From contig CAYGTC010000001.1 in the NCBI GenBank assembly GCA_964352735.1, positions 62,001 through 126,000 on the forward strand: a stretch of 64,000 bases of DNA. The letters run 5' to 3'. The notes beneath the pieces were generated by a model, which saw nothing but the letters and a program-made list of their open reading frames with translations, did no database searches and had not been told where the DNA came from. Source of the DNA: NORP309 sp964352735 (GTDB lineage Bacteria; Pseudomonadota; Gammaproteobacteria; Xanthomonadales; Marinicellaceae). Made by a program: the position numbers and the translations under genes. This document shows positions 1 through 9,201 of this stretch, piece after piece (the first letter of the stretch is position 1; every line of letters starts with the position of its first letter).

Positions 1-2216
1 AAATCCTCAATGGCATAACGGCCTTGTAATAAAACGTCTATAGAAGTCTCTTGTCTTGGTGTATTGAGTATCTGTCCCGTTACAGCCACATCTCTTTGCA
101 AAAATTGTGATGATAAATCATTAAACTTCAACGAAAATCCCTTAAAGCCAAGTTTACCCTTTAAGTTTTGCAAGTCAAACTGTCCCATTGTAAAATCTGT
201 CTCTAGAAATTGAATCCATCCTTCTGGCTCAACCTTAGCGTCTTTATTCTCCAAAGGGATATCCAATACTACATGGGTATTGTGTAAACCCGATAATATG
301 ATTTCCTGATTTAATATGTCTAATCCTTTGCTCATTGGCGACTGCTCAAGAAAGTCTAGCAAATAATTGTCTTGGCCTACGGCGTCAACAATCACTTCAA
401 CACTTGGACTTTTAAAATCTCTAATGATAGCAAAAACGTCTTTAATATTGGCATCAAGTACTCGCCCCTTCTGAGAATCTACTGTCAATGTATTATTGAT
501 GGTTTCAACGGTTGCATCAAAACCTTTTAAAACAGGCCAATCCTCGTGATATTTGATTTGAGCATCACGCATCTTAGATCGCGTAATAAAAATGCCCTGA
601 TTACCTTTGAATGGCGCTTGATTAACAAAACCATGATATAAAATCATGCCTTTTTCTACTTCTCCCGACATCAATGCTTGATCCAGAAAATTGAGCACAG
701 ATGGCCCCCAGGTAATTGATGGCCAATATTTATATAGCTGATTGGTTTGAGCATGGTGTACAGCAAAAGTTAAATCTAAAAAAAGCGTTTCTTCATAATT
801 AAAACGCGCTGCACCGTCAATAATAAAGTCCTGACAATCACACCACAATGATTTGATTTTGACATCTAAATCATCATCTTGCATTGAAGTTTGTAATGTC
901 AACAGTAATTTGTTCCACTTTATCGTACCTCTAATGATATCAGGCAATGTGGCTGAACCATCATTGGAGTCTATTAGTAATCTGATTTGCTCATCATCTA
1001 AACTGACATGGCCAGACAACTGGCTAAAAACGCCAAAGTCCATACTAAAATCCAATTGATCAAAGCCAACACTTCCATCAATAACACGGCGTAAATCAAC
1101 ATCATATTTGATGTCAACATCAGTTAATTTGCCATTGATAACCAATTGCTCAAAATCACTGTCAGCAATATTTAAGACTTGTGCAATCGATTTCAATAAT
1201 GGAATGTCCAAAACATCTGCAGAGATACCAATGATGTTATCTTGTCTATATAGATCCACAATGATTTCATCTTGTGAAATAAATTCAGTCTTAATATTCT
1301 TTATGGTCAATACAGCCTTCCAGTTTCGGTTGGTGCCCCGGTATAATAATTCTGCCTGACCAGTAATGCCTCTTTGATTTGTATCCTCAGATGTTTTTAA
1401 TTCCGCTTTAGCCAGCATACTATTAATATTGCCTTTGGCTGTAGAAACCCACATCTGAGCATCAACAATCGCATCAGGTAAGAATTTTTTTTGGATCAAT
1501 TGACCCAAATCATTGAGTGATAAATCTTGAACTTGTAAATACCATTGTGCTTGTTTTAATATATCATAATGTTCATCAGCTATCACTTTAATGATTATGT
1601 TTTCTGCAACGCCTTTTGAGTCCAACTCCATGGCAAAAGCTGATTTATTCCCAATTTTTTTGGCCAGAATCTGTGAATTAATGGTACTGGTTTTATCGTG
1701 AAGCACATCAAATATGTTCAATTTTAAATCTTTAACTGACAAAGTACCTGTAGCTAACAGGCTTTCAACTTTATCGGATAAGCTTTCTTGATTTTTTCCG
1801 CCTTCTGTAAATACCAACTCACCAGAATTTTGAAGCTCAACATCTATTTCTATTGTACTGATGCCCAGATATATGCCTGTTGCACCATTTGGGATGAGGT
1901 ATTCAATAAGGTTTAATGTCAGCGTCGCCTGCCCTATTGCAATTTCTTCATCATCCTTTATCGTCATCCCTTGAATGGTAAATCGAGGTCCAAGTCCATT
2001 CCATCGCCCTGAAATTTGATCAATTGCAACCTCTTTATTGAGTTGTTTGGTTAGAAATTCGGTAAGATGAGCTTTATATAGATCATCATTTGCTAGTAAT
2101 ACAGTGAAAAAACCAACAACAATTCCACAAATGATAACAACACCAGCACAAAATGCACGTAAGCGCATCCATATTCGAGATATGATTGAATGTTTTGATG
2201 CTTCAACATTGTTCAT
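1..2216 (-). CDS. yhdP: YhdP-like AsmA-family envelope protein, N-terminal part (runs off the window)
   Basis: Open from an ATG at 2216 to the window edge with no stop, about 738 codons, so the C-terminus is missing. The start MNNVEASKHSI is followed by one membrane helix (about residues 20-42, AFCAGVVIICGIVVGFFTV) and then a long beta-rich region typical of AsmA/YhdP proteins, including a GRWNGLGPRFTIQG stretch near residue 70. YhdP-class proteins bridge inner and outer membranes and take part in phospholipid transport. It starts 6 bp after rng, the same order as rng-yhdP in Escherichia and Pseudomonas, so it is probably the last gene of that operon. Family call is from architecture and context; the family is poorly conserved in sequence. 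Confidence 0.8.
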   Translation of the reverse strand, partial: MNNVEASKHSIISRIWMRLRAFCAGVVIICGIVVGFFTVLLANDDLYKAHLTEFLTKQLNKEVAIDQISGRWNGLGPRFTIQGMTIKDDEEIAIGQATLTLNLIEYLIPNGATGIYLGISTIEIDVELQNSGELVFTEGGKNQESLSDKVESLLATGTLSVKDLKLNIFDVLHDKTSTINSQILAKKIGNKSAFAMELDSKGVAENIIIKVIADEHYDILKQAQWYLQVQDLSLNDLGQLIQKKFLPDAIVDAQMWVSTAKGNINSMLAKAELKTSEDTNQRGITGQAELLYRGTNRNWKAVLTIKNIKTEFISQDEIIVDLYRQDNIIGISADVLDIPLLKSIAQVLNIADSDFEQLVINGKLTDVDIKYDVDLRRVIDGSVGFDQLDFSMDFGVFSQLSGHVSLDDEQIRLLIDSNDGSATLPDIIRGTIKWNKLLLTLQTSMQDDDLDVKIKSLWCDCQDFIIDGAARFNYEETLFLDLTFAVHHAQTNQLYKYWPSITWGPSVLNFLDQALMSGEVEKGMILYHGFVNQAPFKGNQGIFITRSKMRDAQIKYHEDWPVLKGFDATVETINNTLTVDSQKGRVLDANIKDVFAIIRDFKSPSVEVIVDAVGQDNYLLDFLEQSPMSKGLDILNQEIILSGLHNTHVVLDIPLENKDAKVEPEGWIQFLETDFTMGQFDLQNLKGKLGFKGFSLKFNDLSSQFLQRDVAVTGQILNTPRQETSIDVLLQGRYAIED

Positions 2217-2221
2217 GATGT

Positions 2222-3718
2222 TTACATCAATACCACATCGAATTGGTCTTGAGAATAAGAATTTTCTGGTTGTAAACTGATGCGTTTCCCCAAGTCCTCT
2301 TCAAGTTCTGCTAAAGACTCTGTTTGCTCATCATAGATATAATCCACCAAAACACTGGATGCCAATACCATAATTTGCCCTGTTTGAAATTGCCTCACAG
2401 TTCTGATGATTTCACGAAAAAGCTCATAGCAAACCGATTCTACAGTTTTAACCATACCCAATCCATGACAGTTATGACACTTGGTACACAGCATTTGTTG
2501 TAAATTCTCAGTGGTTCTTTTTCGAGTGATTTCAATCAACCCCAATTGAGTAATGCCATGAACATACGTACGTGTTGGGTCTCGTGCCAAGTAATTCTCT
2601 AGTGTTGCCAAAACTTGATCTTTGTGTTCTTGCTCATCCATATCAATGAAATCGGCAATGATAATACCACCCAAATTTCTCAATCTCAGTTGCCGAGCAA
2701 TCATTTGTGCTGCTTCTAAGTTTGTCCTATACACTGTTTCTTCCTGATTTCTGTACCCTACAAACTTACCCGTATTGACATCTATCGTGCTCATCGCTTC
2801 ATTTTGATCAATGACCAAATTACCGCCTGATTTTAATTCTACAAACTTTTTTAAAGCACTGTTGATTTCATCATCAATATTATGAAAATCAAAGATGGGT
2901 CTGATGCCTTTATAATGAACCAGCTCACCATCCCATTCTGTAACAAATTCTTTTATGAATTTTTTCAATTGTATGTATGTGGTAAAAGAATCCGTACGAA
3001 CTATTTTTACCTCAGTTGAAATATAGTCTCTAATGGTTTTGATGGGTAAGCTAAATTCTTGATAGACCAGTTGTTTGAATTTTCCATTTTTGATCCTTTC
3101 AGAAACTTTAGTCCACAATTTCTTCAAAAATCGATAATCCCTTAATAACTCTTCTTCTGTGCTGTTTTCAGCGTTGGTTCTGGCAATAACACCGTGTTTT
3201 TCTTCACCTTTCTGAATATTGTGTAAAAGACTGATCAACCTTTCTCTTTCTTCTTCTTCAGTAATTCTGATGGATAAAGTACAGACATCTTCTTCATGTG
3301 GTAACAGCACTAAAAAACGACTTGGAATACTGAGTTTGCAAGTCACTCTTGCGCCCTTCGAACCAATCGCATCTTTATATACTTGCACAATGATTTTTTG
3401 ACCTTCATGCACCATTTGTGAGATAGTAGAAGAACTTGCCTCCATGTTTTCTTTTTCTTTAGTCTGCCCTTCTAAACGTATGATTTTTTGTTGAGAACAC
3501 ACATCTGTGACATGCATAAATGCAGATCTAGCCAGTCCTATGTCAATAAATGCTGCTTGTAAACCTGGTAAAACTTTCTCAACTCGACCCACATAAATAT
3601 TACCGACTATTGAACCATTGCGATTACGCTCTAACAATACTTCTTGTAACATGCCATTTTCAACCAGTGCCACTCGCGTTTCATTGGGCGTTGAGTTGAT
3701 CAATATTTCTTCATTCAT
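2222..3718 (-). CDS. rng: Ribonuclease G
   Basis: A 498-residue protein of normal RNase G length. Domains in order: an S1 RNA-binding domain split by an insertion (about residues 35-125), an RNase H-like/DNase I-like catalytic region, and a C-terminal dimer part. The catalytic metal-binding aspartates are visible as IDVNTG (D313) and IADFIDMD (D356). The zinc-link cysteines are C411 and C414 (CTKC). There is no long disordered tail, so this is RNase G rather than RNase E. The enzyme makes endonucleolytic cuts in 5'-monophosphorylated RNA and matures the 16S rRNA 5' end. Its start overlaps the maf stop by 4 bp (ATGA), showing translational coupling. Confidence 0.96.
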   Translation of the reverse strand: MNEEILINSTPNETRVALVENGMLQEVLLERNRNGSIVGNIYVGRVEKVLPGLQAAFIDIGLARSAFMHVTDVCSQQKIIRLEGQTKEKENMEASSSTISQMVHEGQKIIVQVYKDAIGSKGARVTCKLSIPSRFLVLLPHEEDVCTLSIRITEEEERERLISLLHNIQKGEEKHGVIARTNAENSTEEELLRDYRFLKKLWTKVSERIKNGKFKQLVYQEFSLPIKTIRDYISTEVKIVRTDSFTTYIQLKKFIKEFVTEWDGELVHYKGIRPIFDFHNIDDEINSALKKFVELKSGGNLVIDQNEAMSTIDVNTGKFVGYRNQEETVYRTNLEAAQMIARQLRLRNLGGIIIADFIDMDEQEHKDQVLATLENYLARDPTRTYVHGITQLGLIEITRKRTTENLQQMLCTKCHNCHGLGMVKTVESVCYELFREIIRTVRQFQTGQIMVLASSVLVDYIYDEQTESLAELEEDLGKRISLQPENSYSQDQFDVVLM

Positions 3719-4281
3719 ATAAATTCTTGTAATAATTGATTGGTTTCATACAAAGGTAATCCCATGATACCAGAGTGACTGCCGGAAATGTGTTTGATCC
3801 ATGTTGCCGCAAAGCCTTGAATTCCATAACTCCCCGCTTTATCCATTGGCTCTTTACTGTCTATATACTGCTTAGCAACATCAGCATCAATTTTTCCAAA
3901 CTCAACAGTGCTGATCGAATCAACCGATTTTTGCAGACTGGCATTAACCACAGCAACACTTGTGATGACCTGATGTTGTTGCTCAGAGAGTCCCATCAAC
4001 ATGTTATAGGCATCAACCTCATTTTTTGGTTTACCCAAAATACCACCTTTGAAAACAACTATGGTATCTGACCCCAGAACAGCCATTGACTGATCAGATC
4101 TTTTGAATCCTGTTTGTGCTTTTTGCATTGCCAATCTTTGACAATAATCCAATGCAATTTCTCCATCAATGATGCTTTCATCAATGTTTACTGGTTTACA
4201 GATGGGAGTGATTCCAATTTGTTTTAATAACAATGCTCTTCTGGGAGATTGAGAAGCCAAAATTATGGTAGATTGATTCAT
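3715..4281 (-). CDS. maf: Maf-family nucleoside triphosphate pyrophosphatase
   Basis: A 188-residue protein with the Maf signature SQSPRR at residues 10-15, a GSDTIV motif at 70-75 and a GKPK motif near 83. Maf proteins hydrolyse non-canonical or methylated NTPs (YhdE-type prefer dTTP/UTP) to NMP and pyrophosphate in the cytoplasm, acting in housecleaning or division control. It lies 6 bp after rlmH and overlaps rng by 4 bp; maf-rng-yhdP is a conserved proteobacterial order, which favours the YhdE-type subfamily. Substrate specificity cannot be decided by eye. Confidence 0.93.
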   Translation of the reverse strand: MNQSTIILASQSPRRALLLKQIGITPICKPVNIDESIIDGEIALDYCQRLAMQKAQTGFKRSDQSMAVLGSDTIVVFKGGILGKPKNEVDAYNMLMGLSEQQHQVITSVAVVNASLQKSVDSISTVEFGKIDADVAKQYIDSKEPMDKAGSYGIQGFAATWIKHISGSHSGIMGLPLYETNQLLQEFI

Positions 4282-4287
4282 GATTCT

Positions 4288-4758
4288 TTATTCACGATGA
4301 TAAGGGTGATTAGCAATTAGACTGTAAGCACGGTAAATTTGTTCCATCAAGATCACACGCACCAATGGATGCGGAAAAGTCAATTGGCTCAATGACCAGA
4401 CCAACCAAGCACGTTTTTTCACTTCAGAAGTAACGCCATCAGCACCACCTATGACAATGGCAACATCAGTTCCATGCATTTGCCACTCTTTTATGGATTG
4501 TGCCAAAAATTTGGTGCTGATGTTTTGGCCCTTTTCATCTAATAAAATGAGCTTTTCATTAGACTTAAGTTGAGCGAGAATGGTTTTGCCTTCTTTTTCT
4601 TTGGCTGTATCGGTGTTGATAGTTTTAGAACGATGCACAGGAGCGATCTCTTGCAAGTCCACTTGTTGATTTTTACTGAGACGATGATTGTAATCATTGA
4701 AAGTTTGCTTTACCCATTTGGGCATTTTCTGCCCAACTGCTAGTATTCTAATTCTCAT
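4288..4758 (-). CDS. rlmH: 23S rRNA pseudouridine-1915 N3-methyltransferase RlmH
   Basis: A 156-residue SPOUT-class methyltransferase, matching the usual 155-residue length. It opens with MRIRILAVGQKMPKWV, has the knot glycine loop IGGADGV and ends with the hallmark EQIYRAYSLIANHPYHRE. RlmH methylates pseudouridine 1915 in helix 69 of 23S rRNA on assembled 70S ribosomes. It follows rsfS with a 28 bp gap, the standard rsfS-rlmH pair, and precedes maf by 6 bp, so all are probably on one transcript. Confidence 0.97.
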   Translation of the reverse strand: MRIRILAVGQKMPKWVKQTFNDYNHRLSKNQQVDLQEIAPVHRSKTINTDTAKEKEGKTILAQLKSNEKLILLDEKGQNISTKFLAQSIKEWQMHGTDVAIVIGGADGVTSEVKKRAWLVWSLSQLTFPHPLVRVILMEQIYRAYSLIANHPYHRE

Positions 4759-4786
4759 CGTTTAGCTGTATTGACTATTCAAATAT

Positions 4787-5173
4787 TCATAACTTTTCAG
4801 GGTTGATGTCCCATAATCCTTCAATGTTATAATGTTCTCGTGCAGCTGGAGACATCACATGCAGCACAACATCAGCAAAATCTACCACCACCCACTCAGA
4901 TTGACCCAATCCTTCAACTCCAATTTTTTCATGCCCTTGAGCCGCGGTATTTTTGAATGCTGTTTCAGCAATGGTTTGAATGTGACGATTAGAAGTGCCT
5001 GTAACAATAACCATGAAATCTGTGACTTGAGTCAAGTGATTGACAGGAATAATGGTAATATCCAATCCTTTAGCATCTTCAGCGGCAGAAACGATGATAT
5101 CTTTAATGAACGCAGAGTCATAATTCTGCTTACTTGAGGTATTATCAATCGTGGTCTTATTTGTTTCTTGCAA
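4787..5173 (-). CDS. rsfS: Ribosomal silencing factor RsfS
   Basis: A 128-residue DUF143/RsfS protein. The conserved core includes KGLDITIIPV, TDFMVIVTGTSNRHIQ and, near the C-terminus, GQSEWVVVDFADVVLHVMSPAAREHYNIEGLW, which is diagnostic. RsfS binds L14 (uL14) on the 50S subunit and blocks subunit joining during starvation. The 30-residue N-terminal extension before DIIVSAAE is low complexity. In many relatives nadD or proA lies just upstream; here nothing does, so this is the first gene of the minus-strand operon, with a 255 bp leader behind it. Confidence 0.96.
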   Translation of the reverse strand: MQETNKTTIDNTSSKQNYDSAFIKDIIVSAAEDAKGLDITIIPVNHLTQVTDFMVIVTGTSNRHIQTIAETAFKNTAAQGHEKIGVEGLGQSEWVVVDFADVVLHVMSPAAREHYNIEGLWDINPEKL

Positions 5174-5347
5174 AATGATCTCTTAGCGTTAAATGAGGCT
5201 TAATTTTAACACTTTAAACGCAAGATTTCATGATTGTATGTGATTTTACAAAAATATCACCTGTATCAATACAATTGGATATTTCTGAAGCATCATTGAA
5301 AGTAACACAACTCAATGCTTAACTGTTATGCTTGAGCAGTCAGCAGA

Positions 5348-5368
5348 GGCCCAATTGTTCAAAGGGCC
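5348..5368 (-). other. Hairpin downstream of the AMP nucleosidase gene
   Basis: A perfect 5-bp GC-only inverted repeat, GGCCC/GGGCC, flanks an 11-nt loop about 60 bp beyond the AMP nucleosidase stop. There is no clear U-tract next to it, so a Rho-independent terminator is possible but weak. Confidence 0.3.
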
Positions 5369-5428
5369 AGTGTTTATTCACAAATACAGTAACTGTCGAT
5401 TCTAGCGCATATAAGAACCGATTTAAGG

Positions 5429-6211
5429 TCAATCTAAGTCATCAAATTTTAAGTGGCGCATTGATGAGCCATTGTTCTTGATTTCATGAAGGGCTTCTAT
5501 GCCAACAAGGATATGTTTATCAACAAATTTAGCAGTTATTGAATTGTCACTTTTCTCTGTTTTAATCCCTTCAGGAATCATTGGTTGATCTGTCACCAAT
5601 AATAATGCCCCAACAGGAATAGCATTGGCAAAACCAGTTGAAAATATTGTTGCAGTTTCCATGTCAATAGCCATGGCACGACATTTACGCAAATACCTTT
5701 TAAATTCACCGTCATGTTCCCACACTCTGCGATTAGTGGTATAAACCGTTCCTGTCCAATAATCCAGATCATTGTTGATAATGGTTGCTGATACTGCTCT
5801 TTGCAGTTTGAATGCAGGTAATGCTGGTACTTCTGCAGGTAAATAATCGTTTGACGTTCCTTCGCCTCTGATGCCAGCGATAGGAATAATAAGGTCCCCA
5901 AGTTTGTTTTTCTTTTTCAGACCACCACATTTACCCAGAAACAAGACCGCTTTGGGCTTAATTGCGCTGAGTAGATCCATTATTGTTGCTGCATTAGCTG
6001 AGCCCATGCCAAAATTGATGATACTGATACCATTAGCGGTAGCATTACACATGGGACGGTCTTCACCTTGAATTTCAGCACCTGTTTGCTCACAGAACCT
6101 GTAAACATAATCGGAAAAATTTGTTAGCAAGATGTACTGTCCAAAATCCTCAAGTGCAGTACCTGTATATCGGGGTAACCAATTAGACACAATTTCTTTT
6201 TTTGTTATCAT
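5429..6211 (-). CDS. amn: AMP nucleosidase, short form
   Basis: A 260-residue member of the nucleoside phosphorylase superfamily. Visible motifs are FGMGSANAATIMD, the phosphorylase glycine loop LFLGKCGGLK, and AIDMETATIF with the conserved Met-Glu-Thr ribose/base contact region. The composition matches short AMP nucleosidases (about 258 residues) common in Bacteroidetes, not the 480-residue Escherichia Amn, which has an extra N-terminal regulatory domain. The predicted reaction is AMP + water to adenine + ribose 5-phosphate. A strong AAGGAG site lies 7 nt before the ATG and a promoter sits at 6242-6270. A broader nucleoside phosphorylase remains possible. Confidence 0.85.
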   Translation of the reverse strand: MITKKEIVSNWLPRYTGTALEDFGQYILLTNFSDYVYRFCEQTGAEIQGEDRPMCNATANGISIINFGMGSANAATIMDLLSAIKPKAVLFLGKCGGLKKKNKLGDLIIPIAGIRGEGTSNDYLPAEVPALPAFKLQRAVSATIINNDLDYWTGTVYTTNRRVWEHDGEFKRYLRKCRAMAIDMETATIFSTGFANAIPVGALLLVTDQPMIPEGIKTEKSDNSITAKFVDKHILVGIEALHEIKNNGSSMRHLKFDDLD

Positions 6212-6241
6212 TTTTATTCTCCTTATTGAAATTGGCCGATA

Positions 6242-6270
6242 ATCTTAACAAACCTGCTTGTTTTTTTCAA
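6242..6270 (-). promoter_or_regulatory. Sigma-70-type promoter for the AMP nucleosidase gene
   Basis: On the minus strand TTGAAA (6270-6265) is followed after exactly 17 nt by TAAGAT (6247-6242), placing transcription start about 25 nt before the gene's ATG. AAGGAG at 6224-6219 is the ribosome site. This suggests the gene is transcribed apart from the upstream YdbH-like gene. Confidence 0.5.
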
Positions 6271-6310
6271 CACATTAACCACTCTTGGTTGATGGGCAAT
6301 ATGCGAGCAC

Positions 6311-8248
6311 CTAATAGCCTGCATTCAACAATCGATCTAAAAAGATTTCCCAGTCTATAAATTTACTGACGCCAATAATGTTAATACTGGGCAAGCCTTT
6401 TCCTTCAACAATTCGATAAGTATTATTATTCTCAGCTATTCCTCTCATTTCGCAAATGGCATTTCTCAACCGACATCCAATGCCAATCCGTTTGTACTTA
6501 AAGTACTTGAAAAAACGCAAAAAACTGCGGGATAAAGCACCCTGCACCCCGCCAATACTAGAAATATTATCAATCGCTCTCTGACTGATGGATTGCCTAA
6601 CACCTTTAACTTTGCTAGACTCTATGTAGGCATCTAAGCGGTCTGGTTTCCAATTGGTCACTCGCAAGCCATTAACATAACCATTGACCAAACCTGAAAT
6701 ATCACCAAAATCAAACGTGCTGGTTACTTGCTCAAGATTAAGCCGATCAAAGCTTATATCTCCTGCAATCACAGGCGCAATACCAAAAAGTCTTTCCATT
6801 GATAAATGGTCAATGCGCATGTAACCATCAAATACCGTGAGATCCAATGATCCATCAAAAGTGATGCTTTGCCCTATTTTTTTCATTCCTGGAATTTTGC
6901 CTGAGATACTGCCTTTCATCAGAGGCCAGCCCATTTTTTCAGTAATGAGCTCAAGAGATATCGGCATGACTTCTCCATCAAATTCAATTGAAATATCTGG
7001 TGTAAATAAATCGTTCACAGACAGCTCATGTATGACCACACTGCCATCAAATACTGGCAAAGTTGTTTCTTTTGGCAGCGAAATTTGTTGCCCAACAGTC
7101 AAAATACTGATCTCAGCTTGATTAATTGGCATCCCAGCGAGCAACAATTTCTGCCAAGATAACATGGATGTTTGCCATTGCCCTTCATTCTTCCATTTAA
7201 GTTCACAGTCAAAATTTTGTATGTCAGTTTTAATCGATGTTATAGAAAGGTTGACATCTTCACATGTTGTTGAGATCTGTGAAATAACTCCATCCTGAAT
7301 AGATATTTGACCATGAGATTGACCAGAAAAAAGCGCATCATCAATACCTATAATACTCAGATAGGATTCAAAAAATGCTTGGTAAAGTACACTTAAATCT
7401 TTGACTTTATAATCTATGTCCACTGTTAAATTTCGCCAATCAAGTATATCAAAATTAAAATTTATGGCATCTGTTGCTGATAGATTTACCTGCCATTGTG
7501 AAACGTTCCATTGATCATCAATGTGTATTGATGACAGCACATCAACTGGGTATTGTTCGAAGTTTGTATAAACGTCTGTGAATAATCCTTCACCCTGGTT
7601 AATTTTACTAAAAACATCAATTGTCATTCCTGTAGGCTTTTGTTTCACTTCTATCGTTCCAGACAATTGACTCTCAGCGATAATGTATTGTCCATCATCA
7701 GACTCCCAAGAGAGTTCTGATACTTCATAATCAGCTAAAACCGTCATGTCATCACTGATGTCAATGATGACATGAGATGAAATCTGCCCTGTTGCTGTCG
7801 AAACATCAATTGCGTAATAAGGTTGTAACCATTGTGATAAGCTGTCGATACTGAGTCGATTAAAGTCAATCTTTAGTTGTTGCTGATTTTTGGAGTCTAT
7901 ATGCAAAACCATACTTTTGTTCTGGTTGAAAACATCCATTTTCCATTGATTATTGGCAGCATCATACCAACCATTTAATATCGCATGATACTCTTCACCA
8001 TGATAACTGAATTTCAGTTCACCATGATCACATTGATGTATGGGGTATAGTTGTTGTGATGAATCACATCGATAAGAGACATCAGTAATTGAATCATCAA
8101 AAAGTGGTATTGTGAAATTATCTAATTTTAAAAGGAGACCATTTTTGTCATATGTCACTTTAAGACCATTGAATTGCCATGCCTGACTACTGACCACTGG
8201 CTGTGAAATAAACAATAAAATACACAAGAATATTTTGATAAAACGCAT
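6311..8248 (-). CDS. ydbH: YdbH-family (AsmA-like) intermembrane transport protein
   Basis: A 645-residue exported protein with a signal peptide (residues 1-23, MRFIKIFLCILLFISQPVVSSQA) and a long beta-rich body. The C-terminal block, with paired cysteines in GIGCRLRNAICEMRGI and then YRIVEGKGLPSINIIGVSKFIDWEIFLDRL, is the conserved tail of the YdbH family. In Escherichia YdbH works redundantly with YhdP and TamB in moving phospholipids across the periplasm; this window also holds a YhdP homologue. The protein is shorter than E. coli YdbH (about 880 residues). The usual partners ydbL and ynbE are not adjacent. Confidence 0.75.
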   Translation of the reverse strand: MRFIKIFLCILLFISQPVVSSQAWQFNGLKVTYDKNGLLLKLDNFTIPLFDDSITDVSYRCDSSQQLYPIHQCDHGELKFSYHGEEYHAILNGWYDAANNQWKMDVFNQNKSMVLHIDSKNQQQLKIDFNRLSIDSLSQWLQPYYAIDVSTATGQISSHVIIDISDDMTVLADYEVSELSWESDDGQYIIAESQLSGTIEVKQKPTGMTIDVFSKINQGEGLFTDVYTNFEQYPVDVLSSIHIDDQWNVSQWQVNLSATDAINFNFDILDWRNLTVDIDYKVKDLSVLYQAFFESYLSIIGIDDALFSGQSHGQISIQDGVISQISTTCEDVNLSITSIKTDIQNFDCELKWKNEGQWQTSMLSWQKLLLAGMPINQAEISILTVGQQISLPKETTLPVFDGSVVIHELSVNDLFTPDISIEFDGEVMPISLELITEKMGWPLMKGSISGKIPGMKKIGQSITFDGSLDLTVFDGYMRIDHLSMERLFGIAPVIAGDISFDRLNLEQVTSTFDFGDISGLVNGYVNGLRVTNWKPDRLDAYIESSKVKGVRQSISQRAIDNISSIGGVQGALSRSFLRFFKYFKYKRIGIGCRLRNAICEMRGIAENNNTYRIVEGKGLPSINIIGVSKFIDWEIFLDRLLNAGY

Positions 8249-8303
8249 ACTTGAATTTTAACCCATTAATATGTAAGATTGTTAATACTCATCGCTTATT
8301 TAC

Positions 8304-8312
8304 AAAGGAAGG
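8304..8312 (+). promoter_or_regulatory. Ribosome binding site that fixes the receiver-HPt start
   Basis: AAGGAAGGT lies 5 nt before the ATG at 8318. The alternative upstream TTG at 8279 has no comparable site, so translation should start at 8318. Confidence 0.7.
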
Positions 8313-8317
8313 TAATC

Positions 8318-9034
8318 ATGTCGCTAACAAAGCATATTCTCATTGTTGATGATAACTACATAAATCGTCAATATTTTTCCATGTCATTAAAAAAATCCGG
8401 GCATAAAACCACAGTGGTAGAAAGTGGTTTTGAAGCCATATCTATGGTGAAGAATAACCTTTTTGATATGATTCTTATGGACATCAGAATGTCTGAGATG
8501 GATGGTTATGAAACCACTAATCATATACGAGAACTGCCTCATTATAACCACATTCCGATACTGGCTGTCTCAGCAGAACCCTTATCACAACACTATCAAT
8601 CGGCTTTTGATGGCTTTCTACTCAAGCCTGCCAGCCCAAAACAATTGGCTACAGCCGTTGAAAACTATTGTGCAATAAAGAAAAGCCACCTAATGTTTAA
8701 TCATAACAAGGCCTTGAAGTACGCTTATGATGATGAAAAGATTCTTTCACATCTCATGCAATTATTTATTGATGATTTACCCATCCAGCTATCATCACTG
8801 AACAATAGCATTCAAAAAAATGAACATAAATCATGTCAAGATATTATTCATAAGCTCAAAGGTTCCTGTCAAACCTGTGGTGCAGATTTACTTGATCAAC
8901 ATCTAGACAAACTTACTTTAGCTATAAATGATAACGATCAAAGCACTATTGAGGAACAATCAGAAGTTGTAAAGTCATTCGCTTATGAATTTATATCAGC
9001 GATGAAACAACATCTCAGCAACCAAACTGATTAA
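8318..9034 (+). CDS. Response regulator receiver fused to an HPt domain
   Basis: Starting at the ATG behind AAGGAAGGT gives 238 residues. The receiver domain (about 5-115) has the acidic pair D11-D12, phospho-acceptor D55 in MILMDIRM, S85 and K103 in LLKPAS. A histidine phosphotransfer domain (about 130-235) carries H178 in IIHKLKGSC, the standard HxLKGS motif. There is no DNA-binding or enzymatic output, so it is a phosphorelay intermediate, like the tail of a hybrid histidine kinase but free-standing. No kinase lies nearby, so its partner is elsewhere. It diverges from the YdbH-like gene; 70 bp between them must hold both promoters. Confidence 0.88.
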   Translation: MSLTKHILIVDDNYINRQYFSMSLKKSGHKTTVVESGFEAISMVKNNLFDMILMDIRMSEMDGYETTNHIRELPHYNHIPILAVSAEPLSQHYQSAFDGFLLKPASPKQLATAVENYCAIKKSHLMFNHNKALKYAYDDEKILSHLMQLFIDDLPIQLSSLNNSIQKNEHKSCQDIIHKLKGSCQTCGADLLDQHLDKLTLAINDNDQSTIEEQSEVVKSFAYEFISAMKQHLSNQTD

Positions 9035-9127
9035 ACATAACAACATCCATGCCTGTCAAATACATTGAAAAACATTGGAGACCTTTACCTAATTCTGGCC
9101 GATTGAAAAAAAAATAAAAAACTGGCT

Positions 9128-9179
9128 TAACCCGAATGTTTCATCATAGAATGGATTTTAGGGTAAAATGGCAAAGTTG
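9128..9179 (+). repeat. Solo copy of a terminal repeat (relative of the 57.5 kb element)
   Basis: The stretch beginning TAACCCGAATGTTTCATCAT is about 85-90% identical over some 50 bp to the left end of the inverted-repeat element at 57497. It lies between two convergent genes. No matching inverted end or transposase is seen here, so it looks like a single leftover end. Confidence 0.55.
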
Positions 9180-9201
9180 ATTAGAGAAACATATTATCAA
9201 T

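Noticed and set aside
853..1359. Two plus-strand open frames at 853-1059 and 1108-1359
   Set aside because: Both lie antisense inside the YhdP-like coding frame, which is open across the whole region and has recognisable protein composition.
5593..5901. 102-codon open frame antiparallel in frame to AMP nucleosidase
   Set aside because: It lies inside the AMP nucleosidase gene on the same strand in another frame and shows no domain pattern.
8279..8317. TTG start 13 codons upstream of the receiver-HPt ATG
   Set aside because: No ribosome site in front of it and the added residues precede the receiver's first strand; ATG at 8318 has AAGGAAGGT.
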